From contig JAUIAO010000008.1 in NCBI GenBank assembly GCA_030425425.1, positions 62,001 through 126,000 of the forward strand: DNA of 64,000 nt, written 5' to 3'. The stretch is from Bacteroidia bacterium. GTDB taxonomy: Bacteria > Bacteroidota > Bacteroidia > Cytophagales > Cyclobacteriaceae. This document shows positions 29,744 through 39,655 of the stretch, piece by piece. The notes under the pieces are model-generated. The model was not told the DNA's origin and ran no database searches. It saw only the letters and a list, made by a program, of their open reading frames with translations. The translations under genes were made by a program, and so were the position numbers. Every line of letters starts with the position of its first letter. Position 1 is the stretch's first letter.

Positions 29744-30863
29744 AATAAAAGGTGTAAACTTCTTTAATAAAGGGGCGGAGCTCATGCTTTTGAGCATTTT
29801 GAATGCGATAAATGAGGAAATTCCTAATGCTGAGTTTTGTGCTACTATCAATACTGGCACCAGAGATCAATTGAGGTCTTCAGGCTTAAAAGTGATTCCT
29901 TATTTCAATTCCCCACGATATCCAGTAGTAGACCGTATAATCGTACAACTAATGGAACTTCTTCCTGGCGTATTAATCAGGAAAATGGGATTTGTTAAGA
30001 TTTCTGATATTGATTTGGTTCTTGATGCTTCCGGTTTTGCCTATAGTGATCAGTGGACATATAAAAGCGTAGCCTTAAGTGCCTGGTATTTTAAAAAAAT
30101 AAAAAAGTCTGGTGGAAAGGTGGTGCTTATGCCACAGGCTTTAGGGCCTTTCACATCTGATTCTATCAAAAAGTACGTTCCTGAAATGATGAGTCAATGT
30201 GATTTGGTTTTTGTTAGAGATCGAATTTCCTTAGATCACCTTCAGGGATTATCAATTGAAAAAGAGCCCATTTTGTCTCCAGATTTTACGAATTTGTTGA
30301 AACCAGATCCTGCGAAATATGGCGAATTGCCAAAAGGAGTATGCATAATACCCAATTATCGAATGGTGGATATGGGTGCGGGTGAAGTGTATTATGATTT
30401 TTTGGCGAGTGTTATTTCAGTATTAGAAGATTCGAATAGACCATATTATTTCCTTATTCATGAGACAGATGTAGACTCAAAGGTTTTAAGAACTTTGGAA
30501 GGTAAAACAGGAAAATCTATTAGATCAATCCAGGAACGTAATGCGGAAAAATTAAAAGCCATCATTGGCAATGCAGATTTAGTCATTGGAAGTAGATTTC
30601 ATGGGTTGATCAGTGCTTTATCACAGGCCGTTCCAGTATTGATGACTGGCTGGAGTCATAAGTATGAAGAACTAGCAAAAGATTATGGTGTTGAAAAATA
30701 TTTGATAAAAGATCTATCTTCCCTACAAACTGTGAAAGAAGTAACCACTGATTTATTGAAAAATAGAGATGACATTTCAAAAGCAATTGAAGTAAAGTCT
30801 AATGTGATAAAAAAGGAGACCGGCCAGATGTGGGATAGAATTTTTAAGCTCCTTCGTTCTTGA
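29733..30863 (+). CDS. Polysaccharide pyruvyl transferase family protein
   Basis: A 376-residue GT-B-like protein of the CsaB/WcaK group, which adds pyruvate ketals to sugars using phosphoenolpyruvate. The family pattern is clear: FNKGAELMLLSIL near the N-terminus, VLMPQALGPF near residue 135, VFVRDRISLDHL, then SRFHGLISALSQAVPVLMTGWSHKYEELAKDYG. Pyruvylation would add negative charge to the polymer. Overlaps the nitroreductase-like gene. Confidence 0.9.
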   Translation: MNIEIKGVNFFNKGAELMLLSILNAINEEIPNAEFCATINTGTRDQLRSSGLKVIPYFNSPRYPVVDRIIVQLMELLPGVLIRKMGFVKISDIDLVLDASGFAYSDQWTYKSVALSAWYFKKIKKSGGKVVLMPQALGPFTSDSIKKYVPEMMSQCDLVFVRDRISLDHLQGLSIEKEPILSPDFTNLLKPDPAKYGELPKGVCIIPNYRMVDMGAGEVYYDFLASVISVLEDSNRPYYFLIHETDVDSKVLRTLEGKTGKSIRSIQERNAEKLKAIIGNADLVIGSRFHGLISALSQAVPVLMTGWSHKYEELAKDYGVEKYLIKDLSSLQTVKEVTTDLLKNRDDISKAIEVKSNVIKKETGQMWDRIFKLLRS

Positions 30864-30872
30864 TCACTCTAT

Positions 30873-31706
30873 ATGGAAAGCGACAAATTACCTTTGGTAT
30901 CCGTCTATATTCCTACGAAAAACCGCAGGAAATTGCTTGAAAGGGCAATTGAATCAGTACTTAATCAAACATATAGGAAAGTTGAATTAATTGTAGTCAA
31001 TGATGGTTCCACCGATGATACACAGAAATATCTCGAAGGTTTGACGGGAAAAAACAATATTAAGGTTATTCATAATGAGACCTCCAAAGGGGCAAATTGT
31101 AGTCGGAATATGGCAATTAATTGTGCAAATGGAACTTATGTTACCGGTTTGGATGATGATGATTATTTTGATTTGGAGAGAATAGAGATGTTTGTTCGGG
31201 CCTATGATGACAACTACAGCTTTCTTTGTGCAAATCAAAAATATGTACGAGGGAATAGGTTTGTCATAAAATCATCATTTGATGGTGAAATCACATTAGA
31301 TCATTTGCTTGCATTTAATGTGGTTGGAAATCAGGTTTTCACAATTAAACAGCATTATCTTGATGTAGGGGGATTTGATGAATCACTGTCAGCTTGCCAG
31401 GATTATGACTTATGGGTCAGGATGGTGAAAAAACTAGGCAATGCCTTTAAGATCAAGAATGCAACCTATATCGTCGATGAGGAAGCTACTGCGAATCGAA
31501 TTACCACTAGTTCAAAGGCATTTAGTTCTTATTTGCAGGTTTATCATAGCCAAAAACATTTCATGAATAGCTTTCAACGAGGGTCAAGATTATTAGCCAT
31601 TAGGGAATTACAGGGAAAAAGGCTTTCCAGATTCAATATTATTAAGTTTTTAAGAATTTTAGGCCTGAAAAACATATTGGCACATTTTTACAGAATGAGC
31701 AAATGA
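30873..31706 (+). CDS. Glycosyltransferase family 2
   Basis: A 277-residue GT-A enzyme. The N-terminus LVSVYIPTKNRRKLLERAI and VVNDGSTDDT are the nucleotide-binding region; GLDDDDYFD holds the metal-binding Asp motif near residue 92, and GGFDESLSACQDYDLW the acceptor/catalytic Asp. Adds one sugar of the repeat unit; donor and linkage cannot be told. It overlaps the acetyltransferase gene by four bases. Confidence 0.92.
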   Translation: MESDKLPLVSVYIPTKNRRKLLERAIESVLNQTYRKVELIVVNDGSTDDTQKYLEGLTGKNNIKVIHNETSKGANCSRNMAINCANGTYVTGLDDDDYFDLERIEMFVRAYDDNYSFLCANQKYVRGNRFVIKSSFDGEITLDHLLAFNVVGNQVFTIKQHYLDVGGFDESLSACQDYDLWVRMVKKLGNAFKIKNATYIVDEEATANRITTSSKAFSSYLQVYHSQKHFMNSFQRGSRLLAIRELQGKRLSRFNIIKFLRILGLKNILAHFYRMSK

Positions 31707-32212
31707 AAACTTCTAAATACAATATTTGTCAGGATTGGAGCTACAATGACGGAAATCTGAAGGGAAAGATACTTATGGTGCATTTCAGGTTAGCTTTTTT
31801 ACTCAGGTCGCATATTTTGTTCACTGTAATTGGTCTACCATTTTTAATTTATTACAGAATTTTTATAGAATGGGTAATGGGTGTAGAGTTACAGATGACT
31901 ACTCAGGTTGGAACAGGGTGTAGGTTAGAGCATGGTCAGGGCTTAGTTGTGTATTCGATGACTGTTATTGGCTCAGGTGCACTGCTACGTCAAAACGTGA
32001 CTATAGGTAATAAGAAAAATAAAGACGGATCATACTCAGATGCTCCGATAATCGGGAATAATTGTGACCTTGGCGCTGGTGCCATGCTAATTGGGGAAAT
32101 CACTATAGGTGATAATGTCACCGTCGGTGCTGGCTGTGTTGTGGTAAAAGATGTTCCTTCTAATTCCATTGTAATTGGTAATCCAATGAGAATAATTCCT
32201 AAGAAGTTATGA
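31703..32212 (+). CDS. Left-handed beta-helix O-acetyltransferase (serine acetyltransferase-like)
   Basis: A 169-residue protein with hexapeptide repeats from about residue 75 to the end (VIGSGALLRQNVTIGN, PIIGNNCDLGAGAMLIG, EITIGDNVTVGAGCVV, and IGNPMRII). The fold and C-terminus match CysE-like acetyltransferases of polysaccharide loci rather than true serine acetyltransferase. Likely acetylates a sugar of the polymer. It overlaps the polymerase by four bases. Confidence 0.85.
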   Translation: MKTSKYNICQDWSYNDGNLKGKILMVHFRLAFLLRSHILFTVIGLPFLIYYRIFIEWVMGVELQMTTQVGTGCRLEHGQGLVVYSMTVIGSGALLRQNVTIGNKKNKDGSYSDAPIIGNNCDLGAGAMLIGEITIGDNVTVGAGCVVVKDVPSNSIVIGNPMRIIPKKL

Positions 32213-33471
32213 GTTTTGGGTCGCTAATAGTATTGATACTAATTGAATTTTTTTTCTTCACAGTGGTTGTGCTGGCCAAGAGATTATACTTGAGACCTAT
32301 TGTGATGTATGTGGCATTTTTATTCCTTTACCCCATAGTATCATCTTTGATTTTTTATTTGAATCTGAATTTTTTGTATGATTGGGTGCCGTATTATCCG
32401 CAGGAAATATATGTGAAGGCCTTGAAAATTAGTATCGCCTCAATGCTTCCGCTTTGCATTATACCCGTATTTATGAAGAAATCTACGGTGAAGGCTTCAT
32501 TCAAACCGACAGTTGGTTTTGGGATCATAAAGAATATTTTTTTCTTAATTTTTGGCCTTTACTTCGTATTCGTACTGATTAATTTTAATACGCTTTTTTT
32601 GGGCTGGTATGGTACAATTAAGGCAGGTGCGTTTTTCAAACTATTAACTTTATTAGATTACTTATTATACAGTGCTTTTGTCTACCGAATGGCCTACCTC
32701 CCATCCCAAAAGTTTTCCAAAGCGGAGTACGGTGCACTAGGGTTTTATGCATTGGTGAAAATTGGTTCTGGTGGTCGAATGTTTTTGCTGGTATTTGTTT
32801 TAGCTTATTTAGTGCATTTTGTGAAACAGAGGGGAGATAAAGTGTTATCATTATCCAAGTTCATCCCAGTTTCTCTATTTACAATATTTGGTCTAGGCTT
32901 TATCGTTTCTATTCGTGAGCGAACTTTCGATGTGGCAAAATCATTTTACAGTTTATCATTAGAGTTTCTGAATTGCTATATATCTGCCTTAAAAACCGCT
33001 AGCCTTAGCGAAGATTTTATAGGAACTAATTATACGTTCTTTTTAGATCCAATACTGAGTTTTATTCCATCCGGCATATTTGATCGTGAAAACTTCTACT
33101 TTTTCCGCTTTCTGGATAGTATAGGGGGATATTATGCCTACTCTCCTATTGGAGGGCAATATTTACCTCACCAGATTTTCTTAATTCACCCAAGTTATAT
33201 TTTCGTGTTCATTTACTTTCTGTTACTAGCTATTCTGTTATACAATATGGATCGTATGACATTTAGTTCTAACAGATTTGTGAAATACAATTATCTCTAT
33301 TCCTTATTAATATTTTTGCAGTCTTTATTTCTCGTTTTTTCTGTACGGCATTATTTCTTTGCTCATGTAAAACATTTCCTCATTGTCATTGTATTTGGAG
33401 TTTTAATCAATATCGGTTTGAATCTCATCACCAGAGGCATGGGTAGAAAGCCGAGTAACAGGATTCTTTAA
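32209..33471 (+). CDS. Wzy-type repeat-unit polymerase (copy 1)
   Basis: A 420-residue protein with ten or more membrane segments and a large loop rich in conserved residues (about 260-330: SLSLEFLNCYISALK, FFLDPILSFIPSGIF, DSIGGYYAYSPIGG). The topology and locus fit an O-antigen/EPS polymerase that joins lipid-linked repeat units in the periplasm. It is about 60 percent identical by eye, over the same length, to the protein at 34837. Overlaps the acetyltransferase gene. Wzy proteins are poorly conserved, so function rests on context. Confidence 0.8.
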   Translation: MSFGSLIVLILIEFFFFTVVVLAKRLYLRPIVMYVAFLFLYPIVSSLIFYLNLNFLYDWVPYYPQEIYVKALKISIASMLPLCIIPVFMKKSTVKASFKPTVGFGIIKNIFFLIFGLYFVFVLINFNTLFLGWYGTIKAGAFFKLLTLLDYLLYSAFVYRMAYLPSQKFSKAEYGALGFYALVKIGSGGRMFLLVFVLAYLVHFVKQRGDKVLSLSKFIPVSLFTIFGLGFIVSIRERTFDVAKSFYSLSLEFLNCYISALKTASLSEDFIGTNYTFFLDPILSFIPSGIFDRENFYFFRFLDSIGGYYAYSPIGGQYLPHQIFLIHPSYIFVFIYFLLLAILLYNMDRMTFSSNRFVKYNYLYSLLIFLQSLFLVFSVRHYFFAHVKHFLIVIVFGVLINIGLNLITRGMGRKPSNRIL

Positions 33472-33649
33472 TACAATTTCCTTGCACAAGTTGAGATTGA
33501 TATTGAGTACTTACACAATTTCTGAACCTAATCTAAGTGTTTGCTGTCAATCAGTGAGGTAGAACATGTCAATTTCGTTGTAATCTTAAGAAATACCCCA
33601 ATTCCTGCTAATATTGTGGTGTAAAAACCAGAGTTACGATTAACTATTT

Positions 33650-34678
33650 ATGAACGTATTATTTATAGTAAGAAATGATGCTGGAGTCAAATCAGGAGGT
33701 GATTTGATACAAAGTCAGTATTACAAGAAAGTACTTGAGGATGAAATAGATGGGTTAAGCGTACAATATGCTCACGAGTTATCACCTAAACAATTATCAT
33801 CTAATAATTGGGATATAATTCATGCCTTCAATGTGGAAAGGTTGTTGGACTATTCGAAGTATATCACCACCAATATTAGTGCGTACAAAATATTATCACC
33901 AATACTACATCCTGGCTATAAACCCAATGTTACAAACAAAATAAAAACTTACATTAGGGCAGTGCTTTCTAAGCAACCGTTACCTAAACTGACTCACTCA
34001 ATTTCCAATACACTGGAGATATTTGATTTTTTTACTTTTTTATCTACATCCGAACAGGAATATTTTCAAAATACATTTCACAGAATGAAAATTGAAAGTA
34101 TGGTTGTAATAAATGCCGTTGATCAACGGTTAATTACTGATCGGGAGTTTCGAGATAAAGACAATGAACTATTGATTGTAGGAAGGATAGAAAGCCGCAA
34201 GAATATAATATCAACAATTAATATAGTAAATAAGCATTTTAGCTATGCAACCTTGAAAATTATTGGAAGTAAGAATAAGTATCAAAAAGCATATTTCAAA
34301 CAATTCCAGAAGTTGCTTAGAGAATCACCTAATGTAGAATACCTTGGAGTTCGGACTCATGAAGAGGTTCTTGAAATTATGAGGAAAACAAAAGTGTTAC
34401 TAACCTTGAGTAATGCAGAAGTATCACCTCTGGTAGATTTGGAAGCCTTGGCTTGTGGATGTAAAGTGTTGACCACTACACAGTCATGGACACATCTTAG
34501 TTCATCAAAGAACGTACTATTCGCAGATCCAAAAAATGAAATACAGGTAGTTAATGCAGTTAATATGCTTTTGAATAACGGATTTGATTATTCAGTCAAA
34601 GAAATTGTAGGGTGGGAAGAAGCCTTAGCGGGTCTTGTTGGCAAGTATAAGAGTTTACAAAGCCAAATCAAGAGATAG
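33650..34678 (+). CDS. Glycosyltransferase family 4-like (GT-B)
   Basis: A 342-residue retaining-type GT-B enzyme. ELLIVGRIESRKNI near residue 177 is the start of the C-terminal Rossmann domain; YLGVRTHEEV and LSNAEVSPLVDLEALACGCKVL hold the nucleotide-sugar-binding Glu. It lies between the two polymerase paralogues, with 178 bases of non-coding DNA before it and 158 after it; I see no features there beyond a weak TAATATTG match at 33618. Confidence 0.87.
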   Translation: MNVLFIVRNDAGVKSGGDLIQSQYYKKVLEDEIDGLSVQYAHELSPKQLSSNNWDIIHAFNVERLLDYSKYITTNISAYKILSPILHPGYKPNVTNKIKTYIRAVLSKQPLPKLTHSISNTLEIFDFFTFLSTSEQEYFQNTFHRMKIESMVVINAVDQRLITDREFRDKDNELLIVGRIESRKNIISTINIVNKHFSYATLKIIGSKNKYQKAYFKQFQKLLRESPNVEYLGVRTHEEVLEIMRKTKVLLTLSNAEVSPLVDLEALACGCKVLTTTQSWTHLSSSKNVLFADPKNEIQVVNAVNMLLNNGFDYSVKEIVGWEEALAGLVGKYKSLQSQIKR

Positions 34679-34836
34679 CGCAATAAAACAAGGATTATCG
34701 ATTTTAGTAATTGAATAGATTCGAAAACACCATTAAGCTAATCAATGAACAGACGTTACCCTCTGGGTTTTAATTGAATAGTCTTTTTTGACAATTGGCT
34801 ATATGGTAGCTTTAGAAATCCGAGAATGGATACTGC

Positions 34837-36099
34837 ATGAACATAGGAATATTAATAATAATTGGATTAATAGAGCTTATAATATTTATTTTACCTGTAA
34901 TGTGGAAAAAGCTTTATGTAAGGCCAATTGTCATTTACATATTGTTCCTTTTTCCATATCCGCTAGTACCCTCTATTGTTTTCTATCTTGACTTGAGTGT
35001 TTTGTATCCGTGGGTTCCTTCTTTTTCAGAGGAGGTATATATGAAAGCATTACTGATTAGTTTGGTGGCTCTTTTTCCTTTGAGCTTATTGCCCTATTTC
35101 ATGCAAAAGGCAATAACGAAGGCCGTCTTTTTGCCCAATAGTAGTTTCAAGTTAGTCAAACAAGTCTTTCTGGTCATTTTTTCACTTTACATGCTCTTCG
35201 TCCTGGTCAACTTTAAGGGTTTTTTCATTAATCACTATGGGGATATTAAAACAGGTATATTTTTTAAAATCATAACTCTATTTGATTATTTCCTATATAG
35301 TGCTTTTGTCTATCGTTTAGCCTACCTACCCGCACAAAAACTCTCAAGAGCAGAACTTGCGTCATTAGGCTTTTATTCTCTGGTGAAAATTGCTTCTGGT
35401 GGTCGTATGTTCTTGGTAACTTTTATTTTGGCATACGCAGTTCATTATGTGAAGCAAAAAGGGGAAAACATCATTTCTTTAGTGAAGCTAATACCCCTTG
35501 CATTTTTAATGATTTTCAGTTTGGGTTTTGTGGTTTCTATTCGGGAACGCACCTTCAATATTGCTAAGTCGTTTTATAGTTTATCACTAGAATATATGAA
35601 TTGTTATATCTCTGCATTGAAGTCTTCAAGTCTAAAAGAAGATTTTATAGATACACATTATACATTTTTCTTAGATCCGATTTTGAGTTTCATTCCTTCT
35701 GGAATTTTTAATAGAGAAAATTTTTATTTTTTTAAGTTCCTGGATAGTATCGGTGGGTATTATGCCTATTCACCTGTTGGTGGTCAGTATTTGCCACATC
35801 AAGTATTCTTAATTAATCCGAGCTTTATTTTCGTATTTATCTATTTTTTCATTTACGCGATCATTCTCTTCGTAATAGACCGAATGACTTTTGGATCAAA
35901 CAAATATGTTAGGAATAACTATGTGTATTCGTTGCTGATTTTTCTACAATCCATATTTCTGATTTTTTCAGTAAGGCACTATTTCTTTGTGCACATTAAG
36001 CATTTGCTGATGGTTGTTGTATTTGGGCTATTGGTCAATCTAATAATCAATCTTCTTTTAAAAGGAACGGGTCGAAATGAAAGTAATCGGATCATGTAA
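34837..36099 (+). CDS. Wzy-type repeat-unit polymerase (copy 2)
   Basis: A 420-residue membrane protein, the paralogue of the one at 32209. The central loop is nearly the same in both (FFLDPILSFIPSGIF, DSIGGYYAYSP, GGQYLPHQ), as is the ending (SNRI plus one residue). The N-terminal 100 residues differ more, with roughly half identical. DNA-level differences are mostly at third positions, so the duplication is old and both copies are kept intact. Start ATG 34837 aligns with the start of copy 1. Confidence 0.8.
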   Translation: MNIGILIIIGLIELIIFILPVMWKKLYVRPIVIYILFLFPYPLVPSIVFYLDLSVLYPWVPSFSEEVYMKALLISLVALFPLSLLPYFMQKAITKAVFLPNSSFKLVKQVFLVIFSLYMLFVLVNFKGFFINHYGDIKTGIFFKIITLFDYFLYSAFVYRLAYLPAQKLSRAELASLGFYSLVKIASGGRMFLVTFILAYAVHYVKQKGENIISLVKLIPLAFLMIFSLGFVVSIRERTFNIAKSFYSLSLEYMNCYISALKSSSLKEDFIDTHYTFFLDPILSFIPSGIFNRENFYFFKFLDSIGGYYAYSPVGGQYLPHQVFLINPSFIFVFIYFFIYAIILFVIDRMTFGSNKYVRNNYVYSLLIFLQSIFLIFSVRHYFFVHIKHLLMVVVFGLLVNLIINLLLKGTGRNESNRIM

Positions 36100-36198
36100 A
36101 CTCTTACGATGAATAAATAGATGAAGAACGCTAATTTTATTATCAGAAAAATGATTTCGGAAAAAGATTCTGGAGAATTACAGTCAATTTAGATTAAA

Positions 36199-37017
36199 AT
36201 GAATAAAAACCTATCAGCCTGCATAGTCACTTATAATCATAGCCTGGAGGAGATCGGTGCTATCGTGGAGATGTTTCACCAATACTATGAAAAAGTACAC
36301 TTAATAATAAGTGACAATTCATCAAGAGATACAGGACTAGCGCAATTGGCTGACAAGTATGATTTTGTAGATTACACGAATGCAGGGGGAAACATTGGAT
36401 TTGGTGCTGGTCATAATAGGGTACTTAATCGGATTGAATCAGAATATCATATTATTGTAAATCCCGATGTTGCCTTTGATTCGGTAGCTTTAGATAGTTT
36501 GGTTTCCTATATGGACAACAATCCAGATGTGGGAGTATGTTCACCTGCCGCAGTTTATACATCAGGAGAGGAGCAGGTAGCTTCCAGGTTAATACCGGCA
36601 TTTTTGGATTTGCTTATAAGACGGATGGGTATTTTACAGCGAGTATTTGATCGGCGGCTGAAATTGCATGAATTAAAATCTCAAACCGGAGAACCTTTTG
36701 AGTGCTATTTCATGCACGGTTTTTTTCTGTTTTTTCGAACGAAAGTGTTTAAGAAAATCGATGGTTTTGATGAATCATTCTTCATGTACTTTGAGGATTT
36801 GGATATACTCAGGAGAGTTGCAAGAGAAGAGGGTTATAAAAGTATGTTTCTGCCATCTGTAAGGATAATTCATGGCTATAAAAGAGAATCCACTATGTCT
36901 AAAAAATTGTTGTATCATCTTATTGTTTCCGCTTTACGCGTTATCTGGAAATATGGATGGATTTTCGATTTTGAACGACGAAAGCTCAATAAGAAAGTCT
37001 TGCAACAATTCTCTTAG
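36199..37017 (+). CDS. Glycosyltransferase family 2, rhamnosyltransferase-like
   Basis: A 272-residue GT-A enzyme. SACIVTYNHSLEEI, NAGGNIGFGAGHN and IIVNPDVAFD form the donor-binding region, and IDGFDESFFMYFEDLDI carries the catalytic Asp of the WbbL-type group, many of which transfer rhamnose from dTDP-rhamnose. That donor would fit the rfbABC genes here, though rfbD is missing from the window. Donor call is tentative. Confidence 0.87.
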   Translation: MNKNLSACIVTYNHSLEEIGAIVEMFHQYYEKVHLIISDNSSRDTGLAQLADKYDFVDYTNAGGNIGFGAGHNRVLNRIESEYHIIVNPDVAFDSVALDSLVSYMDNNPDVGVCSPAAVYTSGEEQVASRLIPAFLDLLIRRMGILQRVFDRRLKLHELKSQTGEPFECYFMHGFFLFFRTKVFKKIDGFDESFFMYFEDLDILRRVAREEGYKSMFLPSVRIIHGYKRESTMSKKLLYHLIVSALRVIWKYGWIFDFERRKLNKKVLQQFS

Positions 37018-37085
37018 CACAAGTTGTTTTAATGAATAGACTTTGTGTATTCAATAACTTTGTTTCAACTGCACATTACACGGTA

Positions 37086-37568
37086 TTAATCAATCTTCGA
37101 CAATATGTCGTTGTATAAAATCCGCCCCCCTTCAATAGCCAGAAGTATAAAAGGTAAACCGAATAGTTTGTAAAAAAGATTTCTAAAGAAACCAGCTATT
37201 TCAGGGTTACCCAGCTGCAAGAATATGAACCAGAGAACAACCAGCATTATGACCAAAGCTGTAAGGCCAATTGAAAGTACTTTCTTTATATTGGGTTGTT
37301 GGTAGAACAACAAATGAATGAATAATAGATGTAACAGCAAATATGTAGGATAATAGATGACCCAGCCCAAGCTATAATTTGCCATATCTGCATGATCGCC
37401 CTGTTTGTATAAAAAGCTTAATATTCCATCGGCAGGTAAGTTAAGAAGATCAATAAGTCGTTTCAACCCCGAGGCATATAGTCTTAATACAGGGATTTTG
37501 AAAACTCCATACACCAGTATGGATAACAAAGAGATTACAGCCCAGAACCTTTTCGTTTTAATTTTCAT
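37086..37568 (-). CDS. Exosortase-associated membrane protein
   Basis: A 160-residue membrane protein with four or so segments and no motif I know. It overlaps the exosortase gene by eleven bases and follows it on the minus strand, the arrangement of the small membrane partners known beside exosortase X-type genes in Bacteroidota. Its role is unknown; the name rests on position, size and topology. Confidence 0.6.
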   Translation of the reverse strand: MKIKTKRFWAVISLLSILVYGVFKIPVLRLYASGLKRLIDLLNLPADGILSFLYKQGDHADMANYSLGWVIYYPTYLLLHLLFIHLLFYQQPNIKKVLSIGLTALVIMLVVLWFIFLQLGNPEIAGFFRNLFYKLFGLPFILLAIEGGRILYNDILSKID

Positions 37569-38106
37569 GCTTTTGGCTAATCAATGAATAATTATTGAGC
37601 CAAAATCTCCAAATAAGAAAAATGACGGAATAAACAACAAACACATAGGTGTACTTGTGATTAAAATCAAATGACTCCTGGAAATACTTGTAATTCAAAG
37701 CTAAGACTACTTCACGCAAGATATTAACTGTAAAAATCACCACGGTTCCGGCAGGAACGAATGCAGCTTTCCATTTCCATGGACCTGGAAAAGCCAGTAA
37801 AAACCCTATATACAATGCCATTAATTCAAAACCATTGCATTCATCTGCAACAAGCACCACCGGTTGATTATCAATATAAATGTATTGAGAACTTTGAGGG
37901 TTATTGATATCTGTTTGCCCGAAATCACTGTCATAACCAAGCAAGTCAAGGCCTATTTTGGTGCCAGTAACGACCTGTTTGGTGAGCCAGGTATTTGCTC
38001 TGCCATCTGGATGTATAAATCCATAATATGCCACTTGCCACACCACAAAAATGATGATGGCTTTGATTAAAAACGATTTGAGAATGGATTTTACTTTATC
38101 CTTCAT
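37558..38106 (-). CDS. Exosortase/archaeosortase family protein (XrtX/XrtF type)
   Basis: A 182-residue membrane transpeptidase. The catalytic triad of the family is visible: C90 in ADECNGFELMAL, R131 in NILREV, and H150 in NHKYTY. Five or more membrane segments surround it. Exosortases cleave and re-anchor proteins with a C-terminal sorting signal and sit next to exopolysaccharide loci. No protein with a recognisable target tail is in the window. The subfamily (X or F) is a judgement from length and the partner gene. Confidence 0.82.
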   Translation of the reverse strand: MKDKVKSILKSFLIKAIIIFVVWQVAYYGFIHPDGRANTWLTKQVVTGTKIGLDLLGYDSDFGQTDINNPQSSQYIYIDNQPVVLVADECNGFELMALYIGFLLAFPGPWKWKAAFVPAGTVVIFTVNILREVVLALNYKYFQESFDFNHKYTYVFVVYSVIFLIWRFWLNNYSLISQKHEN

Positions 38107-38219
38107 TTTAGAATTGATCTGTAGTAAGTCAAAGTTAGATTAATTCGAAAGATTATAAATTTTGAACAGATTGTTTTATCTGGAAGAAGGAATCCAAATC
38201 AATTAAAAACAGTAATTTC

Positions 38220-39452
38220 TCACTCTAGCTTCATTAGAGATTTTTCATTAGGTACAGTGCTTGGTTTCTCTAAAGCTAAGTAGAAAGCTTTTCTATCATC
38301 CACCACATTGGTGACTGGATGAGATGATGTACGAAATGGTCCCAAACCAAAATAGTAATTATCAAAATACATTAAAGTTCCAGTAATGAAATCATCGTGA
38401 CTTTCATTTCTCAAATTGCCTTTGACAGTCTGCTGTGGTATCCATTTTTGCAAAATGTAATCATGGATTTCTGCGGACAACATGATGTCATCCCACTCTT
38501 TTTGTCTGGTCACAGGTCCTGCATAGATAGATTTACTTTTGCCTAAGGCACGATGTTTCAAGATCCAACGATCTTTACAATCCTTTGCGTCTTTCCATTC
38601 CTCTGATTCTGGTAAATAATTATAAGTGGGTATAAGGAAAGGTTTCAGAAATGCACGTTCTTCAATGGTCAATAAGTCCTGTTGAATTTGTTCATTGTAT
38701 AAGACAGAGAAGAATCGCTTGTCATGAATAAGTAGCACTGTCCTGAAATCATTAATGAGGTGACATTCTGAGAGAACTTTTAAAGTTTCCTTATCTAATT
38801 GGACAATTTCGTCCAATGTTAGTTCTGATATAACGAATGCTTTTTTCAGATATTGATGATGTGATGAAAGTTCACTCCATATTATTTCCCTAACTTCAAG
38901 TCCGGCATCCAGAAATATTCCTTTAAAAACCCTTGAAGAGTTCTTTAGATCACTGCCCTTAAGAATTATAATTTGCCTTTTGTCACCGATCAAATGTGAA
39001 AGATGTGTAAAGATGTTTTCGTATTCATTCAGCATTGGCTGAACGCCTGTATTAGACAGAACAAATTCTTTCGAAAACTCATGAAAAACAGATGATTCGA
39101 ATACCGAATTTAGTGAAAATCTACAGGTGATTTCGATCAGTTTTTCATGCCCCTGATTGTCATAAACGAAATCAGTCCTGTATGTCCCAGGAGAATAACT
39201 ATCGCTATTATTAAACACCTCTATCACTTGGAGTTCATTGGTGTTTAGCGGCATGGCTGATTGATATTTTGCCAAATAGTTAGTGACGAATCCAGCAATA
39301 AACTTAAACATGATTTGTTGGAGTCTTTCTAATTTGTCATTGCGATTTTTGGATATCACTATTGGGTAGTCAAAAAGCCAATTTCTAAAATACTCCTTTT
39401 TGTCCGCTACAAATCCCCAAGTCGCCTTCTTCAGTTTATCTTGCATGTGCAT
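38220..39452 (-). CDS. ATP-grasp-like protein of unknown substrate
   Basis: About 410 residues from ATG 39452 (MHMQDKL); ATG 39446 is equally possible, and 39485 would be the longest. YRTDFVYDNQG with LIEITCRFSLN, then RWILKHRALGKSKSIYAG, ILQKWIPQQ and FITGTLMYFDNYYFGLGPFR recall the circularly permuted ATP-grasp fold, with Lys residues for ATP and a late Glu/Asn site less clear. ATP-grasp enzymes join carboxylates to amines. It follows the exosortase pair's strand, 113 bases upstream of it. The family call is moderate and function is unknown. Confidence 0.6.
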   Translation of the reverse strand: MHMQDKLKKATWGFVADKKEYFRNWLFDYPIVISKNRNDKLERLQQIMFKFIAGFVTNYLAKYQSAMPLNTNELQVIEVFNNSDSYSPGTYRTDFVYDNQGHEKLIEITCRFSLNSVFESSVFHEFSKEFVLSNTGVQPMLNEYENIFTHLSHLIGDKRQIIILKGSDLKNSSRVFKGIFLDAGLEVREIIWSELSSHHQYLKKAFVISELTLDEIVQLDKETLKVLSECHLINDFRTVLLIHDKRFFSVLYNEQIQQDLLTIEERAFLKPFLIPTYNYLPESEEWKDAKDCKDRWILKHRALGKSKSIYAGPVTRQKEWDDIMLSAEIHDYILQKWIPQQTVKGNLRNESHDDFITGTLMYFDNYYFGLGPFRTSSHPVTNVVDDRKAFYLALEKPSTVPNEKSLMKLE

Positions 39453-39655
39453 TGCCGAGCCTTTTTTTATTTCTGTAATACCCAAAGCACAGGGTAGTAT
39501 GTCCTGTTTTGGTAATCTGGGTTTCCCTGACTTTCTTCACCTGAAACTCTGTTATAGCCAATGATAATTTGCTAGCCATTTTCTTTGATTGATGGTTTAT
39601 ATTAGATTTCCTTATCCTGCATATGAAGATTAAAGTCATTCTTTCTTTATGGAAA

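Noticed and set aside
36121-36192. A 23-codon frame before the GT2 gene at 36199
   Set aside because: Too short and with no recognisable content; probably chance in AT-rich spacer DNA.
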